From an uncultured Collinsella sp. (lineage in GTDB: Bacteria; Actinomycetota; Coriobacteriia; Coriobacteriales; Coriobacteriaceae): a DNA stretch of 64,000 nucleotides. Each line of letters opens with the position of its first letter. Position 1 is the first letter of the stretch. The translations under genes were made by a program, and so were the position numbers. The notes beneath the pieces are model-generated. The model ran no database searches. It was not told where the DNA came from and saw only the letters and a program-made list of their open reading frames with translations. This document shows positions 52,686 through 63,902 of the stretch, in pieces. The stretch is taken from the NCBI GenBank assembly GCA_900759565.1, contig CAAEVV010000049.1:12575-76574 (forward strand), given 5' to 3'.

Positions 52686-53729
52686 TTAGCGCTGAACGTA
52701 GGCGCGAACCAGCTCGTAAGTGTTGCGCACGCCGTCCATGTGGCTGCGCTCGTAGTTGTGGCTCGCGTACACGCCGGGGCCGATCAGGCCGTGACGGATG
52801 TCGTAGCCGGCGGAAAGCGTGGCCTCAACGTCCGAGCCGTAATGCGGGTACACGTCGATAGCGTAATCGAGCTCAAGCTCGCGCGCGATATTGGACAGCG
52901 TGGTCACCAGGTCGTAGTTGTACGGACCGCCCGAATCCTTGGCGCAGATCGACACCATGCGCTCGGTGCAGCCCAGGTCATCGCCCACGCAACCCATGTC
53001 AACGCTAATCATCTCGCGCGTGTCGGCCGGCACGAAGGCGCCGCCGTGGCCCACCTCCTCGTACACGGTAAAGAGCAGCGAAACCTTACGCGAAAGCGTC
53101 ATCTCGCCAGCGGCGACGGCACGCGCCAAGCCCAGCAAAATGGCGGCCGATAGCTTGTCATCCAGGAAGCGGCTCTTAATGTAGCCGCTCTCCGTCACCG
53201 TCGTGCGAGGATCCATAGCGATGATGTCGCCGGTCTGAATACCCAGCTCGAGCACATCGTCCTTGCTGTCGACGTTCTCGTCGAGCAAGATCTCCATGTT
53301 CTTCTCGATGGTCTTGACCGGCTCGTCGGCCACGTGCGCCGAAGGCTCGGTGTTAAGAACCACGCCCGTGTAGACATTGCCGTCGCGCGTGTAGACGGTG
53401 CAGTTCTCGCCATCGGCCGTAGACCACTGATGCCCACCGAGCGTCGTGGGGCGCAGGCGGCCATTGTCCTTAATGGAACGCACCATGGCGCCCAGGGTGT
53501 CGACATGGCTCGCCAACACAAGCGGCTCGCCCTCGCCGCCAAGCTCAACGAGCACGTTACCCTTATTAGAACGCTCAGGCCCAAACCCCATATCGCGCAG
53601 GGTCTCCATCAGATAATCAGTCGCCGCACGAGTATAGCCGGTAGGCGAAGCAATAGAAGTCAGCGTCTTAAGCTGTCCTGCGATATAGGAGAGCGTCTCC
53701 TCTAGAGAAGCATCAATATTAGAAGTCAT
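52686..53729 (-). CDS. M42-family metallopeptidase
   Basis: The product has 347 residues from ATG 53729, with GGAAGG six bases upstream (ATG 53735 overlaps the site). It has the two-metal motifs of peptidase clan MH: LASHVDTLG (His, Asp), SRFLDDKLSA (Asp), the catalytic Glu pair in YEEVGHGG, and DVYPHYGSDVE. Family members are cytoplasmic aminopeptidases or glucanase-like enzymes forming large tetrahedral complexes. It probably cuts peptides taken up by the cell and fits the amino-acid-using lifestyle suggested by the C69 enzyme. It is monocistronic. Confidence 0.9.
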   Translation of the reverse strand: MTSNIDASLEETLSYIAGQLKTLTSIASPTGYTRAATDYLMETLRDMGFGPERSNKGNVLVELGGEGEPLVLASHVDTLGAMVRSIKDNGRLRPTTLGGHQWSTADGENCTVYTRDGNVYTGVVLNTEPSAHVADEPVKTIEKNMEILLDENVDSKDDVLELGIQTGDIIAMDPRTTVTESGYIKSRFLDDKLSAAILLGLARAVAAGEMTLSRKVSLLFTVYEEVGHGGAFVPADTREMISVDMGCVGDDLGCTERMVSICAKDSGGPYNYDLVTTLSNIARELELDYAIDVYPHYGSDVEATLSAGYDIRHGLIGPGVYASHNYERSHMDGVRNTYELVRAYVQR

Positions 53730-54333
53730 ATGCATCCTTCCAAGTAAAACTAAGACCGAGTCCCGATTTTAACCGTTCTGCACGTGCAATGCCCCAGGAG
53801 CCGAGCCGCCTCCAGACGTCCCCGCACCGGTTTTGTGCACGTGCACGGTTTACAATCTCAATCTTGCATAAATCCTATTGGTATTTGCATAGAAATAAGG
53901 CATCTTTTTGCTTCGTCTCAGGGTGCCCCACCTTGGACCGTGCAAAAAACGGAGTATTCAGCACCGTGGGCCCCAACGGCCCCACCACGAACGACAAAAC
54001 GACGCGGTTACAGCAGTGTTGCAGGTCGTCGCAAAGCAGAAACTCAGTAACAACCCCCTCCACTCATCGATAGCCCGCCCACAATGGCTGTCGATGGGCG
54101 CCTGCGGATCACTACCGCCCATTCACAACGTTATGCATTTTTAAGAGCTTGTTGAATACTCCCAAAAATGCACGCAGGGAAGTGCACCACCTATCCGCAG
54201 CGGGCAGTACGCCTTGGTTTTGTCCGTCTCAGGGCATCGACGCAGCACAAAAAGCCCCGCCGTGCGTAGCACGGCGGGGCCAGCGGCACGTCAAAAGACC
54301 ATACACCTACGGGCGAAGGACCACCAAACTGGG
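53730..54333. other. Gene-free stretch with repeated GGAGTATTCA motifs
   Basis: No gene is supported. GGAGTATTCA occurs at 53951-53960 and inverted at 54153-54162. A 9-bp hairpin (TGCATTTTT/AAAAATGCA) lies at 54134-54172. CGTCTCAGGG occurs twice, near 53914 and 54229. Together they suggest an eroded repeat element of about 200-300 bp. Confidence 0.5.
54249..54280 (-). terminator. Terminator of the fucO-like gene
   Basis: GCCCCGCCGTG pairs with CACGGCGGGGC around CGTAG, with a T-tract on the minus strand. Confidence 0.9.
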
Positions 54334-55500
54334 CTAGGCAGCCGGGCAGATCTTCTTGAAGAGCTCGATGACGTCGTCGAGCGTCGCCTCGCGCGGGTTG
54401 CCCGGGAAGCAAGCGTCGGCCATGGCGTCCTTGGCCAGAACCTCGATCTCGTCGGCCTTCATGGCCTCGCAGACGTGCGGAATGTTCACGTCGGCGGAAA
54501 GCTGCTTGACGGCGGCGATAGCGGCGTCGGCAGCCTCGTCGGTGCTCATGCCCGTGGTGTCAACGCCCATGGCAATGGCAACCTTGGCCAGGCGCTCAGC
54601 GCAAACCGGCTTGTTGAACTCCATGGCGATCGGCAGCAGCATGGCGCAAGCGACGCCGTGCGGGGTGTCGTAGTGAGCAGACAGGGTGTGAGCCATGGCG
54701 TGGTCGATGCCCAGGCCAACGTTGGAGAAGCCCATGCCGGCGACATACTGACCAAGAGCCATGCCCTCGCGGCCGGAGCCGGGCTGACCGGACTTGGCCT
54801 CGGCGACGGAGTCACGCAGGTTCTCGCTGATCAGCTTAATAGCCTCAAAGTGGAACATGTCAGAGAGCTCCCAAGCACCCTTGGTAGTGTAGCCCTCGAT
54901 GGCGTGGGTAAGAGCGTCCATACCAGTGGAAGCGGTCAGGCCGGCGGGCATGGAAGCCATCATGTCGGGGTCGACGACGGCGACCTCGGGGGCGTCGTTG
55001 GTGTCGACGCACACGAACTTGCGGACCTTCTCGGGGTCGGTGATGACGTAGTTGATGGTCACCTCGGCAGCGGTACCGGCGGTCGTCGGCACGGCGATGG
55101 TGAACACGGCGTGGTTCTTGGTGGGAGCAACGCCCTCGAGGCTACGGACATCGGCGAACTCGGGGTTGTTGATAATAATGCCGATGGCCTTGGCGGTGTC
55201 CATGGAGGAGCCGCCACCGATGGTCACGATAGCGTCAGCCTCGGCGGCCTTGAAGGCCTCGACGCCGTCCTTGACGTTCTGGATGGTGGGGTTGGGCTTG
55301 ATCTCGGAGTAGAGGCTCCATGCGATGCCGGCGGCGTCGAGCTCGTCGGTCACCTTAGCGGTAACGCCAAACTTGACCAGATCGGGGTCGGAGCAGACGA
55401 AGATCTTCTTGTAGCCGCGACGCTGGAGCTCGCCGGGGATCTCCTTGATGGCGCCGGAACCATGATAAGAGATGGTGTTGAGAACGAAACGATTAGCCAT
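54334..55500 (-). CDS. fucO: Iron-containing alcohol dehydrogenase, lactaldehyde reductase type
   Basis: The protein has 388 residues from ATG 55500 (GGGAGG six bases upstream). It has the NAD-binding GGGSSMDTAKAI, and the iron ligands sit in MDALTHAIEGY and GIDHAMAHTLSAHYDTPHG, which supply three His after the Asp. The N-terminus ANRFVLNTISYHGSGAI fits lactaldehyde reductase FucO. It reduces aldehydes, such as lactaldehyde from fucose or rhamnose breakdown, to propanediol. No fucose genes are adjacent, so a general alcohol role is possible. Confidence 0.88.
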   Translation of the reverse strand: MANRFVLNTISYHGSGAIKEIPGELQRRGYKKIFVCSDPDLVKFGVTAKVTDELDAAGIAWSLYSEIKPNPTIQNVKDGVEAFKAAEADAIVTIGGGSSMDTAKAIGIIINNPEFADVRSLEGVAPTKNHAVFTIAVPTTAGTAAEVTINYVITDPEKVRKFVCVDTNDAPEVAVVDPDMMASMPAGLTASTGMDALTHAIEGYTTKGAWELSDMFHFEAIKLISENLRDSVAEAKSGQPGSGREGMALGQYVAGMGFSNVGLGIDHAMAHTLSAHYDTPHGVACAMLLPIAMEFNKPVCAERLAKVAIAMGVDTTGMSTDEAADAAIAAVKQLSADVNIPHVCEAMKADEIEVLAKDAMADACFPGNPREATLDDVIELFKKICPAA

Positions 55501-55665
55501 TGATAGCCTCCCATCGTGTGCGGGGCATCCATTACATCCCACGCTATGAGTCCCATCCTAACGCTTTTGAAACAAAAAACGCGTGAGAACGTCAAAATTG
55601 TTAAAGCGTTTCAACACATGATGAAAAATATTGCGGCAAAGGGACAGCCCCTTTGCCGCATTCGG

Positions 55666-56382
55666 TTACTTTCGGCAGCCCTCTTTCCAAGCCTCGGCCG
55701 CAACCTTCCAGCGTAAGCGCAAGTCGCGCTCGCGGTCGATGAACATGATGGCAAACGCGACAAACAGCAGCAAACTCGCCACGACGATGGCGTGCAGCCC
55801 CATGCGCTCAATACACCAGTTGCCCAGCACGGCGCCAAACACAAAGATAAAGATCACGCCAAAGTACAGCAGGCCGTTTTCCAAAAAGCCGCGCCTGTGG
55901 GTGATGATGTAATCGTCCACGTTTTGCAGCGCGTTGCGCAAGTTGCCGATGCACATGGTCGTAGCGATGCCGTGACCGTGGATCTTGCGGAAGCTCTCGA
56001 CCTGCATGCCGCAGGCAAATGAGGTGAGGCAGTTGGCGAGCAGGTTGAAATTGCCGCCCGGGATAAAGCTCACGCCCAGCAAGATGACGGCTTCAAAGAA
56101 CACCGTCACCTGACGCCAGTGGATCACGCTGCCAAACCGCTCGTGTACCAGATCGGCAAGCATAATACCCACGGCAAACGACACCACAGGGAAGAAGTAG
56201 CGCCCCGCAAGTGCCCAGTTGCCCTCCGAGATGCTCACGCCCACGAGCAGGATGTTGCCTGTCTGCGCGTTGGCGAAAACATGGTCGCGCCCAATGTACG
56301 AATACACGTCCATAAAGCCACCGGCGAGCGCCAAGATGATGCCCAGCTCAATAGACTCCGATATCTGTTTGGCACGCTGCAT
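55666..56382 (-). CDS. YoaK/DUF1275 membrane protein
   Basis: The product has 238 residues from ATG 56382 (GGAGG ten bases upstream, a long spacing). Six membrane helices and the family motif GGFMDVYSYIGRDHVFANAQTGNILLV near the start match DUF1275. GNLRNALQNV in the middle is another conserved block. The C-terminus is charged (RERDLRLRWK). The function of the family is unknown; a transport role is suspected. The much longer frame upstream has no site. Confidence 0.85.
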   Translation of the reverse strand: MQRAKQISESIELGIILALAGGFMDVYSYIGRDHVFANAQTGNILLVGVSISEGNWALAGRYFFPVVSFAVGIMLADLVHERFGSVIHWRQVTVFFEAVILLGVSFIPGGNFNLLANCLTSFACGMQVESFRKIHGHGIATTMCIGNLRNALQNVDDYIITHRRGFLENGLLYFGVIFIFVFGAVLGNWCIERMGLHAIVVASLLLFVAFAIMFIDRERDLRLRWKVAAEAWKEGCRK

Positions 56383-56579
56383 CGTCGTGCATCCTCCTTG
56401 TTGACGACTCTCTCGTGCGTTGGCGGAAACATAGCCGCCGTTCATACTGTAACCCATTGACAACATGGCGTGCGCGCGAGACGGGTTCTCCAACGCGCAG
56501 ATACACAGTCTGGAAACAAACAGCGGGCGCGGCGCCGGCACCCGCATCGACACGCCGATCCGCCGGCTCGTGTACTCCC

Positions 56580-56612
56580 CCAGTCTTTTTAGCCCCGTCC
56601 CAAAAAGACTGG
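56580..56612. repeat. Hairpin with GGGACGGGGCT loop
   Basis: CCAGTCTTTTT pairs perfectly with AAAAAGACTGG around AGCCCCGTCCC. The loop is the core of the 35395 element. It lies just ahead of a -10-like TACAAT (56614-56619) of the YgiQ gene. Confidence 0.65.
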
Positions 56613-56650
56613 TTACAATTACGTGCAGCATACAGACACCGGGAGGGATC

Positions 56651-58798
56651 GTGGCAAAAAAGCCTCAGCACGCTCAGAACAGCCAACGCGGACAGCAGGG
56701 CAAACAGGGCCAGCAGCAAAAGCGCGGCGGCAAGGCGCAGGCCACGGTCACCCGCGCCAAGCATTCCCAAGCGACGCCCGCCCGTCCCTGGCGTCCGGGC
56801 CGCGATAAATTCCTCCCCGTCAGTCGTGCCGACATGGATGCGCGCGGCTGGGACCAGTGCGACTTTGTCTACATTTGCGGCGACGCCTACGTGGACCATC
56901 CCAGCTTTGGTATGGCCATCGTCAGCCGCGTACTCGACGCACACGGCTACAAGGTGGGCATCATCTGCCAGCCCGATTGGACCGACCCCGCCAGCATCGC
57001 CGTGCTCGGCGAGCCGCGCCTGGGCTTTCTCGTCAGTGCCGGCAATATGGACTCCATGGTCAACCACTATTCGGTGACCAAGCACCGCCGCCACACCGAC
57101 GCCTATACCCCCGGTGGCGAGGAGGGGCACCGTCCCAACCGAGCCGTCACGGTCTACGGTAACCTCATCCGCCAGACGTTCAAGGACGCCCCCATCATCA
57201 TCGGCGGCATCGAGGCAAGCCTGCGCCGCCTGGCCCACTACGACTACTGGCAGGACAAGCTCAAGCGCTCGGTACTGCTCGACTCGGGCGCCGACATCCT
57301 CATCTATGGCATGGGCGAGCACGCGATTGTCGAAATTGCCGACGCGCTCGACGCGGGACTGCCCGTCGATCAGATTACCTATATCAATGGCACCGTCTAC
57401 CGCACAGGCTCGCTCGACGAGGTCTACGACTACGACCTGCTGCCCAGCTGGGACGACCTTGCCGCCGACAAGCTCAACTACGCGCGCAGCTTTAACGTGC
57501 AGCAGCAGAATATGGACCCCATCACCGGCCATCGCCTGGTAGAGCCATATCCCAACAGCGTGTACGTGGTGCAGAACCCGCCGTCGGCAACACTCACCAC
57601 CGACGAGATGGACGAGGTGGCCGAACTCCCCTACGCACGCGATTGGCATCCCGATTACGACGCAGCGGGAGGCGTGCCGGCCTTTGCCGAGATCAAGTTT
57701 TCCATTAGCTCCAACCGCGGCTGTTTTGGCGAATGCTCGTTTTGCGCCCTCACCTTCCACCAGGGCCGCGTGCTGCAGATGCGCAGCCACGACTCGATCA
57801 TGCGCGAGGCCGAGCTACTCACACGCGATCCCGAGTTTAAGGGCTATATCAACGACGTGGGCGGACCGACGGCCAACTTTAGCCGTCCTGCCTGCGACAA
57901 GCAGCTCAAGCACGGCGTGTGCAAGAACAAGCGCTGCCTGTGGCCGAGTGTATGCAAGAACATGGTGGTCGACGAGAGCGGCTACACGCAGCTGTTGCGC
58001 GATCTGCGCCAGCTGCCGGGCGTCAAGAAGGTCTTCGTGCGCAGCGGCATCCGCTTTGACTACACCATGGCCGATGCCTCGGACGAGTTTTTGCGCGAGC
58101 TGCTGGAACACCATGTCTCGGGCCAGCTGCGCGTAGCGCCCGAGCACGTGAGCGATGCGGTACTGTCCGTGATGGGCAAGCCGAGCCGAGCTGTCTACGA
58201 CGCATTCTGCCGTAAATTTGAACGCTTGAATCGCGAATACGGACTCAAGCAGTACGTGGTGCCGTATCTGATCTCGAGCCACCCCGGCTCGACCATGAAG
58301 GAAGCCGTGGACCTTGCCGAGGCCGTGCGCGACATGGGCTACATGCCCGAGCAGGTGCAGGACTTCTACCCCACACCGTCCACCATGTCGACGTGCATGT
58401 ACTACACCGGCGTGGACCCGCGCACCATGCAGCCGATCTACGTAGCGCGCGACCCGCACGAGAAGGCCATGCAACGTGCGCTCATCCAGTACCGCAAGCC
58501 CGAGAACTACAGGCTCGTGCGCGAGGCACTGGAAAAGACCGGCCGTCGCGATCTGATCGGCTACACCAAGCATTGCCTGATTCGTCCCGTGCCGCCGCGC
58601 CCGGGCGAGACGTCTGCCGGCGGTGGGCATGGCACTGGCAAGAAGGGCGGCAAGGCCCACGGCGGCGCTGGTGGTGCCGGCAAGGGGCCTAAGGGCAGCA
58701 AGGGATACGGCGGTATGTCCCGCGCGCAGAACACTGCCGGTCGCAATCGCGCGGCACAGGGGCGTCAGGGCGCCAACGGAGGCGGCAGACGCAACTAG
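56651..58798 (+). CDS. YgiQ-family radical SAM protein
   Basis: The protein has 715 residues from GTG 56651 (GGGAGG four bases upstream). After a Lys/Gln-rich N-terminal tail (1-50) it has the UPF0313/YgiQ start (GWDQCDFVYICGDAYVDHPSFG) and the radical SAM motif CFGECSFC with Cys358, Cys362 and Cys365. FYPTPSTMSTCMYYTG is a further family block. The tail is Gly/Lys-rich. The substrate is unknown. The enzyme should hold a [4Fe-4S] cluster and need anaerobic conditions. Confidence 0.92.
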   Translation: MAKKPQHAQNSQRGQQGKQGQQQKRGGKAQATVTRAKHSQATPARPWRPGRDKFLPVSRADMDARGWDQCDFVYICGDAYVDHPSFGMAIVSRVLDAHGYKVGIICQPDWTDPASIAVLGEPRLGFLVSAGNMDSMVNHYSVTKHRRHTDAYTPGGEEGHRPNRAVTVYGNLIRQTFKDAPIIIGGIEASLRRLAHYDYWQDKLKRSVLLDSGADILIYGMGEHAIVEIADALDAGLPVDQITYINGTVYRTGSLDEVYDYDLLPSWDDLAADKLNYARSFNVQQQNMDPITGHRLVEPYPNSVYVVQNPPSATLTTDEMDEVAELPYARDWHPDYDAAGGVPAFAEIKFSISSNRGCFGECSFCALTFHQGRVLQMRSHDSIMREAELLTRDPEFKGYINDVGGPTANFSRPACDKQLKHGVCKNKRCLWPSVCKNMVVDESGYTQLLRDLRQLPGVKKVFVRSGIRFDYTMADASDEFLRELLEHHVSGQLRVAPEHVSDAVLSVMGKPSRAVYDAFCRKFERLNREYGLKQYVVPYLISSHPGSTMKEAVDLAEAVRDMGYMPEQVQDFYPTPSTMSTCMYYTGVDPRTMQPIYVARDPHEKAMQRALIQYRKPENYRLVREALEKTGRRDLIGYTKHCLIRPVPPRPGETSAGGGHGTGKKGGKAHGGAGGAGKGPKGSKGYGGMSRAQNTAGRNRAAQGRQGANGGGRRN

Positions 58799-58852
58799 CG
58801 AGGCGAGGCGGCATGCCGCCGTTGGCGACACGACACGCCCCACCAATAAAAT

Positions 58853-58895
58853 GCCGCTCGCCGGGGCGTCGCAGAACGATTCCCCGGCGAGCGGC
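58853..58895. terminator. Bidirectional terminator between YgiQ and PTS genes
   Basis: A perfect 14-bp stem (GCCGCTCGCCGGGG and complement) with a long loop. On the minus strand it runs into ATTTTATTG. Confidence 0.8.
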
Positions 58896-58924
58896 CGATT
58901 AATATTGTCTATCTCAAAACGTCG

Positions 58925-60295
58925 TTACTTTTTGTCAAAACGACCATAGAGCGCAAACGAGAGCGTCGCGGAAATAACCCAAGTCAAAGCGATGCAGACG
59001 ACAATCATGATCAGGTTCATGGGATTGCCGCTTGGATCGGCATAAACGGGCAACGAGGTAATGCCGGGCATAACAAAGCCGAAGCACTTTGCGCCGAGAA
59101 CAACGGTAAGCGCACCGCCAATACCATCCGCGATCATCGCAGCGATAAGCGGAGTCCTGTTAGGAACCTGAACGGTAAACAAGGCGGGCTCGGAAATTCC
59201 CATAAATGCTGAGAAGGCGCACGTCATTGCAGCGGACTTGAGCTTTTCGTCGTTCATGCGCAGGGCCGCACCAAAAGACGCACCGCTTTCGGCGAGGTTA
59301 TGGCAGAAAGAGATCGGGAGCAGATAGTCATACCCAAGCGTTGCGATATTGGAAATCTGGATAGGGCTCGTTGACTGATGCATGCCGAAGAGCACAATAA
59401 GCGGCATAAAGAAGCCCAGCAGAAAACCGGCAACAGGGCCCAACGTCGAGAATAGCCAAACGATACCGTTGGCGAGACCAAGACCGCACCAGGCACCAAT
59501 CGGAGCGAGCACAAACAGGTTGACCGGAATCACGATAGCAAGGGAGAGTGCCGGGACGACAACGAGCTTAAAAAGATCCGGCACGACCTTGTCGATTGCG
59601 CGATATACAAAGGACAAGCCAATGACGCCAAAGATGACCGGGAACACGGAATCGGCGTAGCTAAAAATCGGCACCGTAAAACCGAACAGCGCAAGAGGCG
59701 TCTCGCCCGTACCGACAGCGTTGACAATGGTCGGGTACATCAGCGATCCGGCAACACAAAGCGCAAGCGAACGGTTGACTCGGAACTTATCAGCTGTAGA
59801 CATTGCCAGCAAAAACGGCAAGAAGTAGAACGGGATATCCGAAATCATATTGAATATCGCAAAGTCGCCGGCACCCGTGTCGATTCCAAAAGCCGCGATA
59901 GCAGCCAGGATGCCCTTTACGATGCCTCCCGCCACCAGTGCGGGAATGATAGCGGAGAAGATGCCGGTGATGATATCGAATACGCGAGCCGAACCTTTTT
60001 GGAGCTCAGGCTGCTCGGCGTCGGCGGAGACCTCGCCACCCATCCTGTCACCTAGCATGGGCTCCAATTCGTCATATACCGACCCCACGCTGGCGCCGAT
60101 GATAACCTGCCACTGCCCGTCTTTAACCTGCGCGCCCAAGGCGCCGTCAAGCGTCTTAAGGGCCTCCAGATCTGCCTTGCTATCGTCCTTCAGGTTGAAT
60201 CTGAGCCTTGTAATGCAGTGCGTTGCCATAACAACGTTATCGGCGCCGCCCACGAGCTCGAGGACGCGAGCGGCCAGTTCCTTCTTGTCTGCCAC
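58925..60295 (-). CDS. PTS beta-glucoside-type IIBC permease
   Basis: The protein has 456 residues if GTG 60295 is used (TAGGAG eight bases upstream); GTG 60304 is too close to that site. The EIIB domain has the phospho-acceptor Cys27 in ATHCITRLRF. The EIIC part follows with about ten helices and the motif FISEPALF-like GISEPALFTV, typical of the glucose/beta-glucoside family. No EIIA domain is attached, so one encoded elsewhere must donate the phosphate. It starts a few bases after the GH1 gene, so the two are an operon. Confidence 0.9.
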   Translation of the reverse strand: MADKKELAARVLELVGGADNVVMATHCITRLRFNLKDDSKADLEALKTLDGALGAQVKDGQWQVIIGASVGSVYDELEPMLGDRMGGEVSADAEQPELQKGSARVFDIITGIFSAIIPALVAGGIVKGILAAIAAFGIDTGAGDFAIFNMISDIPFYFLPFLLAMSTADKFRVNRSLALCVAGSLMYPTIVNAVGTGETPLALFGFTVPIFSYADSVFPVIFGVIGLSFVYRAIDKVVPDLFKLVVVPALSLAIVIPVNLFVLAPIGAWCGLGLANGIVWLFSTLGPVAGFLLGFFMPLIVLFGMHQSTSPIQISNIATLGYDYLLPISFCHNLAESGASFGAALRMNDEKLKSAAMTCAFSAFMGISEPALFTVQVPNRTPLIAAMIADGIGGALTVVLGAKCFGFVMPGITSLPVYADPSGNPMNLIMIVVCIALTWVISATLSFALYGRFDKK

Positions 60296-60306
60296 GACAA
60301 TCACTC

Positions 60307-61899
<1,593 letters not shown>

Positions 61900-61938
61900 T
61901 TAAGGCATCGATTCTACCGTTCACCCCTGGAGCACCCC

Positions 61939-62931
61939 ATGGATTCGAATCTCAAACAGCTGCTCTATACGCATACCGAGACCGAAGAGTGGCATCGCGC
62001 ACATCCGGGAGAGCTCAGCCCGCGATATAACAGGGTGGAAACCACAACCATTAATGGCGAAGAGGTCTATCTGTTTGATTGGAAAGAAACTCTCGACGAA
62101 AACCCCGTGGGCCTTATCAAGGAATCGCGCTTTACCGATATTCCTCCTCATATCAATCGGGATATGGAGCTTAACTACGTGTACGACGGCGTCTGCACGT
62201 TTATCGTCAACGGACGGCGACTACTCCTTAAAAAGGGCGACGTGCTCATTTGCAACACCGGCGTAGTCAGAAGCGTTCCATACGTTAAGGGCGAGCATGA
62301 TATCGTCATTTCGATCGTCTTCAAAAAAGAAATGTTCGATTCGTTGTTCCTGAGCCAGCTACCCGGCGCGTCACCATTAACGAATCTTCTATTTGATTTT
62401 GTGTCCAAAAACCGCGAGGCCCGAAAATATCTCATTCTTCCAGAGGAATACGCCCGACATGCGCGACGCCTCATCGAGATGCTCTTTATCGAATATCACT
62501 TTAAAGATGCCTATTCCAATGAACTCATGAGGCACCTCGCCGTCAGCCTATTCCTTGTTCTCATTCGAGGACTGTACCGACGCTCCGCAACTGATAACCA
62601 GGCGATCATGTCGGACGAACGCATCGTGTCGATTCTGAATCATATTGAGCGAAGCTACGGCGACTGCACACTCGAAAGCATTGCGAGCGATACGGGTTAT
62701 AGCACCAGCTATCTCAGCAGCTTGATCAAGCAAAAAACCGGCAAAACGTTTTCGCAAATCAAGCTCAACCAGCAGCTCACAGAGGCGGCATATCTTCTCA
62801 ATAACACCGAGCGCAGCGTGCAGTATGTAGCCCGAAAAGTCGGCATCTCCAACATGTCATTCTTTTACTCAAAATTTAAAGAAGCATTCGGTGAAACGCC
62901 AGGTGCGTTCAGGACGCATCGGTCTAATTAA
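61939..62931 (+). CDS. AraC-family regulator of the beta-glucoside operon
   Basis: The 330-residue protein has an N-terminal cupin-type sensing domain (RFTDIPPHINRDMELNYVYDG, then LLLKKGDVLI) and a C-terminal double HTH at about 225-325 (LESIASDTGYSTSYLSSLIKQ and VQYVARKVGISNMSFFYSKFKEAFG). It is divergent from the GH1-PTS operon across 153 bases, with TATAAT at 61890-61895 on the plus strand. Local control of that operon by a sugar or sugar phosphate is very likely. It is only eight bases from the convergent protease gene. Confidence 0.88.
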   Translation: MDSNLKQLLYTHTETEEWHRAHPGELSPRYNRVETTTINGEEVYLFDWKETLDENPVGLIKESRFTDIPPHINRDMELNYVYDGVCTFIVNGRRLLLKKGDVLICNTGVVRSVPYVKGEHDIVISIVFKKEMFDSLFLSQLPGASPLTNLLFDFVSKNREARKYLILPEEYARHARRLIEMLFIEYHFKDAYSNELMRHLAVSLFLVLIRGLYRRSATDNQAIMSDERIVSILNHIERSYGDCTLESIASDTGYSTSYLSSLIKQKTGKTFSQIKLNQQLTEAAYLLNNTERSVQYVARKVGISNMSFFYSKFKEAFGETPGAFRTHRSN

Positions 62932-62939
62932 AGGCGTTA

Positions 62940-63854
62940 TTACTCAGACCGATCAGCTTCGCGCGACACGGGAATGCACAATCGAAGCAGCGAGCGCATC
63001 GCCTCTACCAGCACAAAGCCGGCGATGCCAACCGTGACCACAACGTCGAGCGGTGTGCTCACAAACCACAGCAGTGCCATGAGATACGACCCGGCATTAA
63101 AGGCAAAGTGCAGCAGGATCGTGTAGCGGAGCTTTCCAGTGGTCACGAACACCCAACCAAAAATGAGGCCGGCAGCGCCCGCATAGCAGCCCTGCACCCA
63201 GTTCATGTGCATAAAGCCGAAGACCGCCGCCTGCAGCACGATTGCCGCGGCGACGCCCCAGGTACTCGGGGCCGCCCAAGGCACTATAGCGCCGTCTTGC
63301 GCGTTCGCGCGGCGCCGGCGTTTCCAGAGCGGACGGCACTGCGGATTAAACGCACGCAGCGAAAACTCAAAGATGATGCCGCGTACCAGGAGCTCTTCGC
63401 AAAACGGCGCGCCGAGCACCGTGGTCAGGACGGCAAGAAGGCTGGTATCGCCCATGCCCGTTTCCTCGACGAGCTCGCTATAGTCTGCCGCGACCTCGGG
63501 CAGCAGCGACAGCACGCCGTCGCATAGGTAGCTAATGACCACCTGCATGGATAGGCCGATCACGACAACGCAGGCAATGCGCTTCCATGCCGCGCTTGCT
63601 CCCCCACCGAGCGGGCGCTCGCCTTGCCGGCGCGCCATGAAGGAGCGGGGCCACAGATAACGCCACCACAGCAGCGCCATCAAAAATGACGCCGTCTGAG
63701 CGGCAGCCTGGAACCATTGGATATCGAGATTGTCGATCGGGAAACCCGTCAGCGCCGACACGGCATCGAGAGCTGAAAACAGAACCACGCTCAGGGCTAT
63801 ATCGGCAGCAACAACACCAAAACAGGCAAGCGCCCAAATCATCGCATTGAGCAT
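62940..63854 (-). CDS. CPBP-family intramembrane protease
   Basis: The protein has 304 residues from ATG 63854 (GAGGAGG five bases upstream). The CPBP motifs are in order: EELLVRG (about 161-167), FGFMHMNW and HFAFNAG. These hold the Glu, Arg, His and Asn of the Abi/CPBP glutamic-type intramembrane protease site. About eight membrane helices are predicted. Family members process prenylated proteins or serve in bacteriocin self-immunity; no bacteriocin gene is visible here. A palindrome lies in its 5' leader. Confidence 0.88.
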   Translation of the reverse strand: MLNAMIWALACFGVVAADIALSVVLFSALDAVSALTGFPIDNLDIQWFQAAAQTASFLMALLWWRYLWPRSFMARRQGERPLGGGASAAWKRIACVVVIGLSMQVVISYLCDGVLSLLPEVAADYSELVEETGMGDTSLLAVLTTVLGAPFCEELLVRGIIFEFSLRAFNPQCRPLWKRRRRANAQDGAIVPWAAPSTWGVAAAIVLQAAVFGFMHMNWVQGCYAGAAGLIFGWVFVTTGKLRYTILLHFAFNAGSYLMALLWFVSTPLDVVVTVGIAGFVLVEAMRSLLRLCIPVSREADRSE

Positions 63855-63871
63855 GCCAACCTCCTCAAAAC

Positions 63872-63902
63872 CCGGCACTTAGGGACGTTCCTTAACTGCC
63901 GG
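63872..63902. repeat. Palindrome upstream of the CPBP protease gene
   Basis: CCGGCA.TTA.GG pairs with CC.TAA.TGCCGG around GACGT, with two mismatches. It lies 17 bases before the gene's start in the 5' leader and could affect its translation or be another REP-type copy. Confidence 0.5.

Noticed and set aside
56348..57790. 480-codon minus-strand frame over the YgiQ gene and DUF1275 start
   Set aside because: It overlaps two well-supported genes and has no start site.
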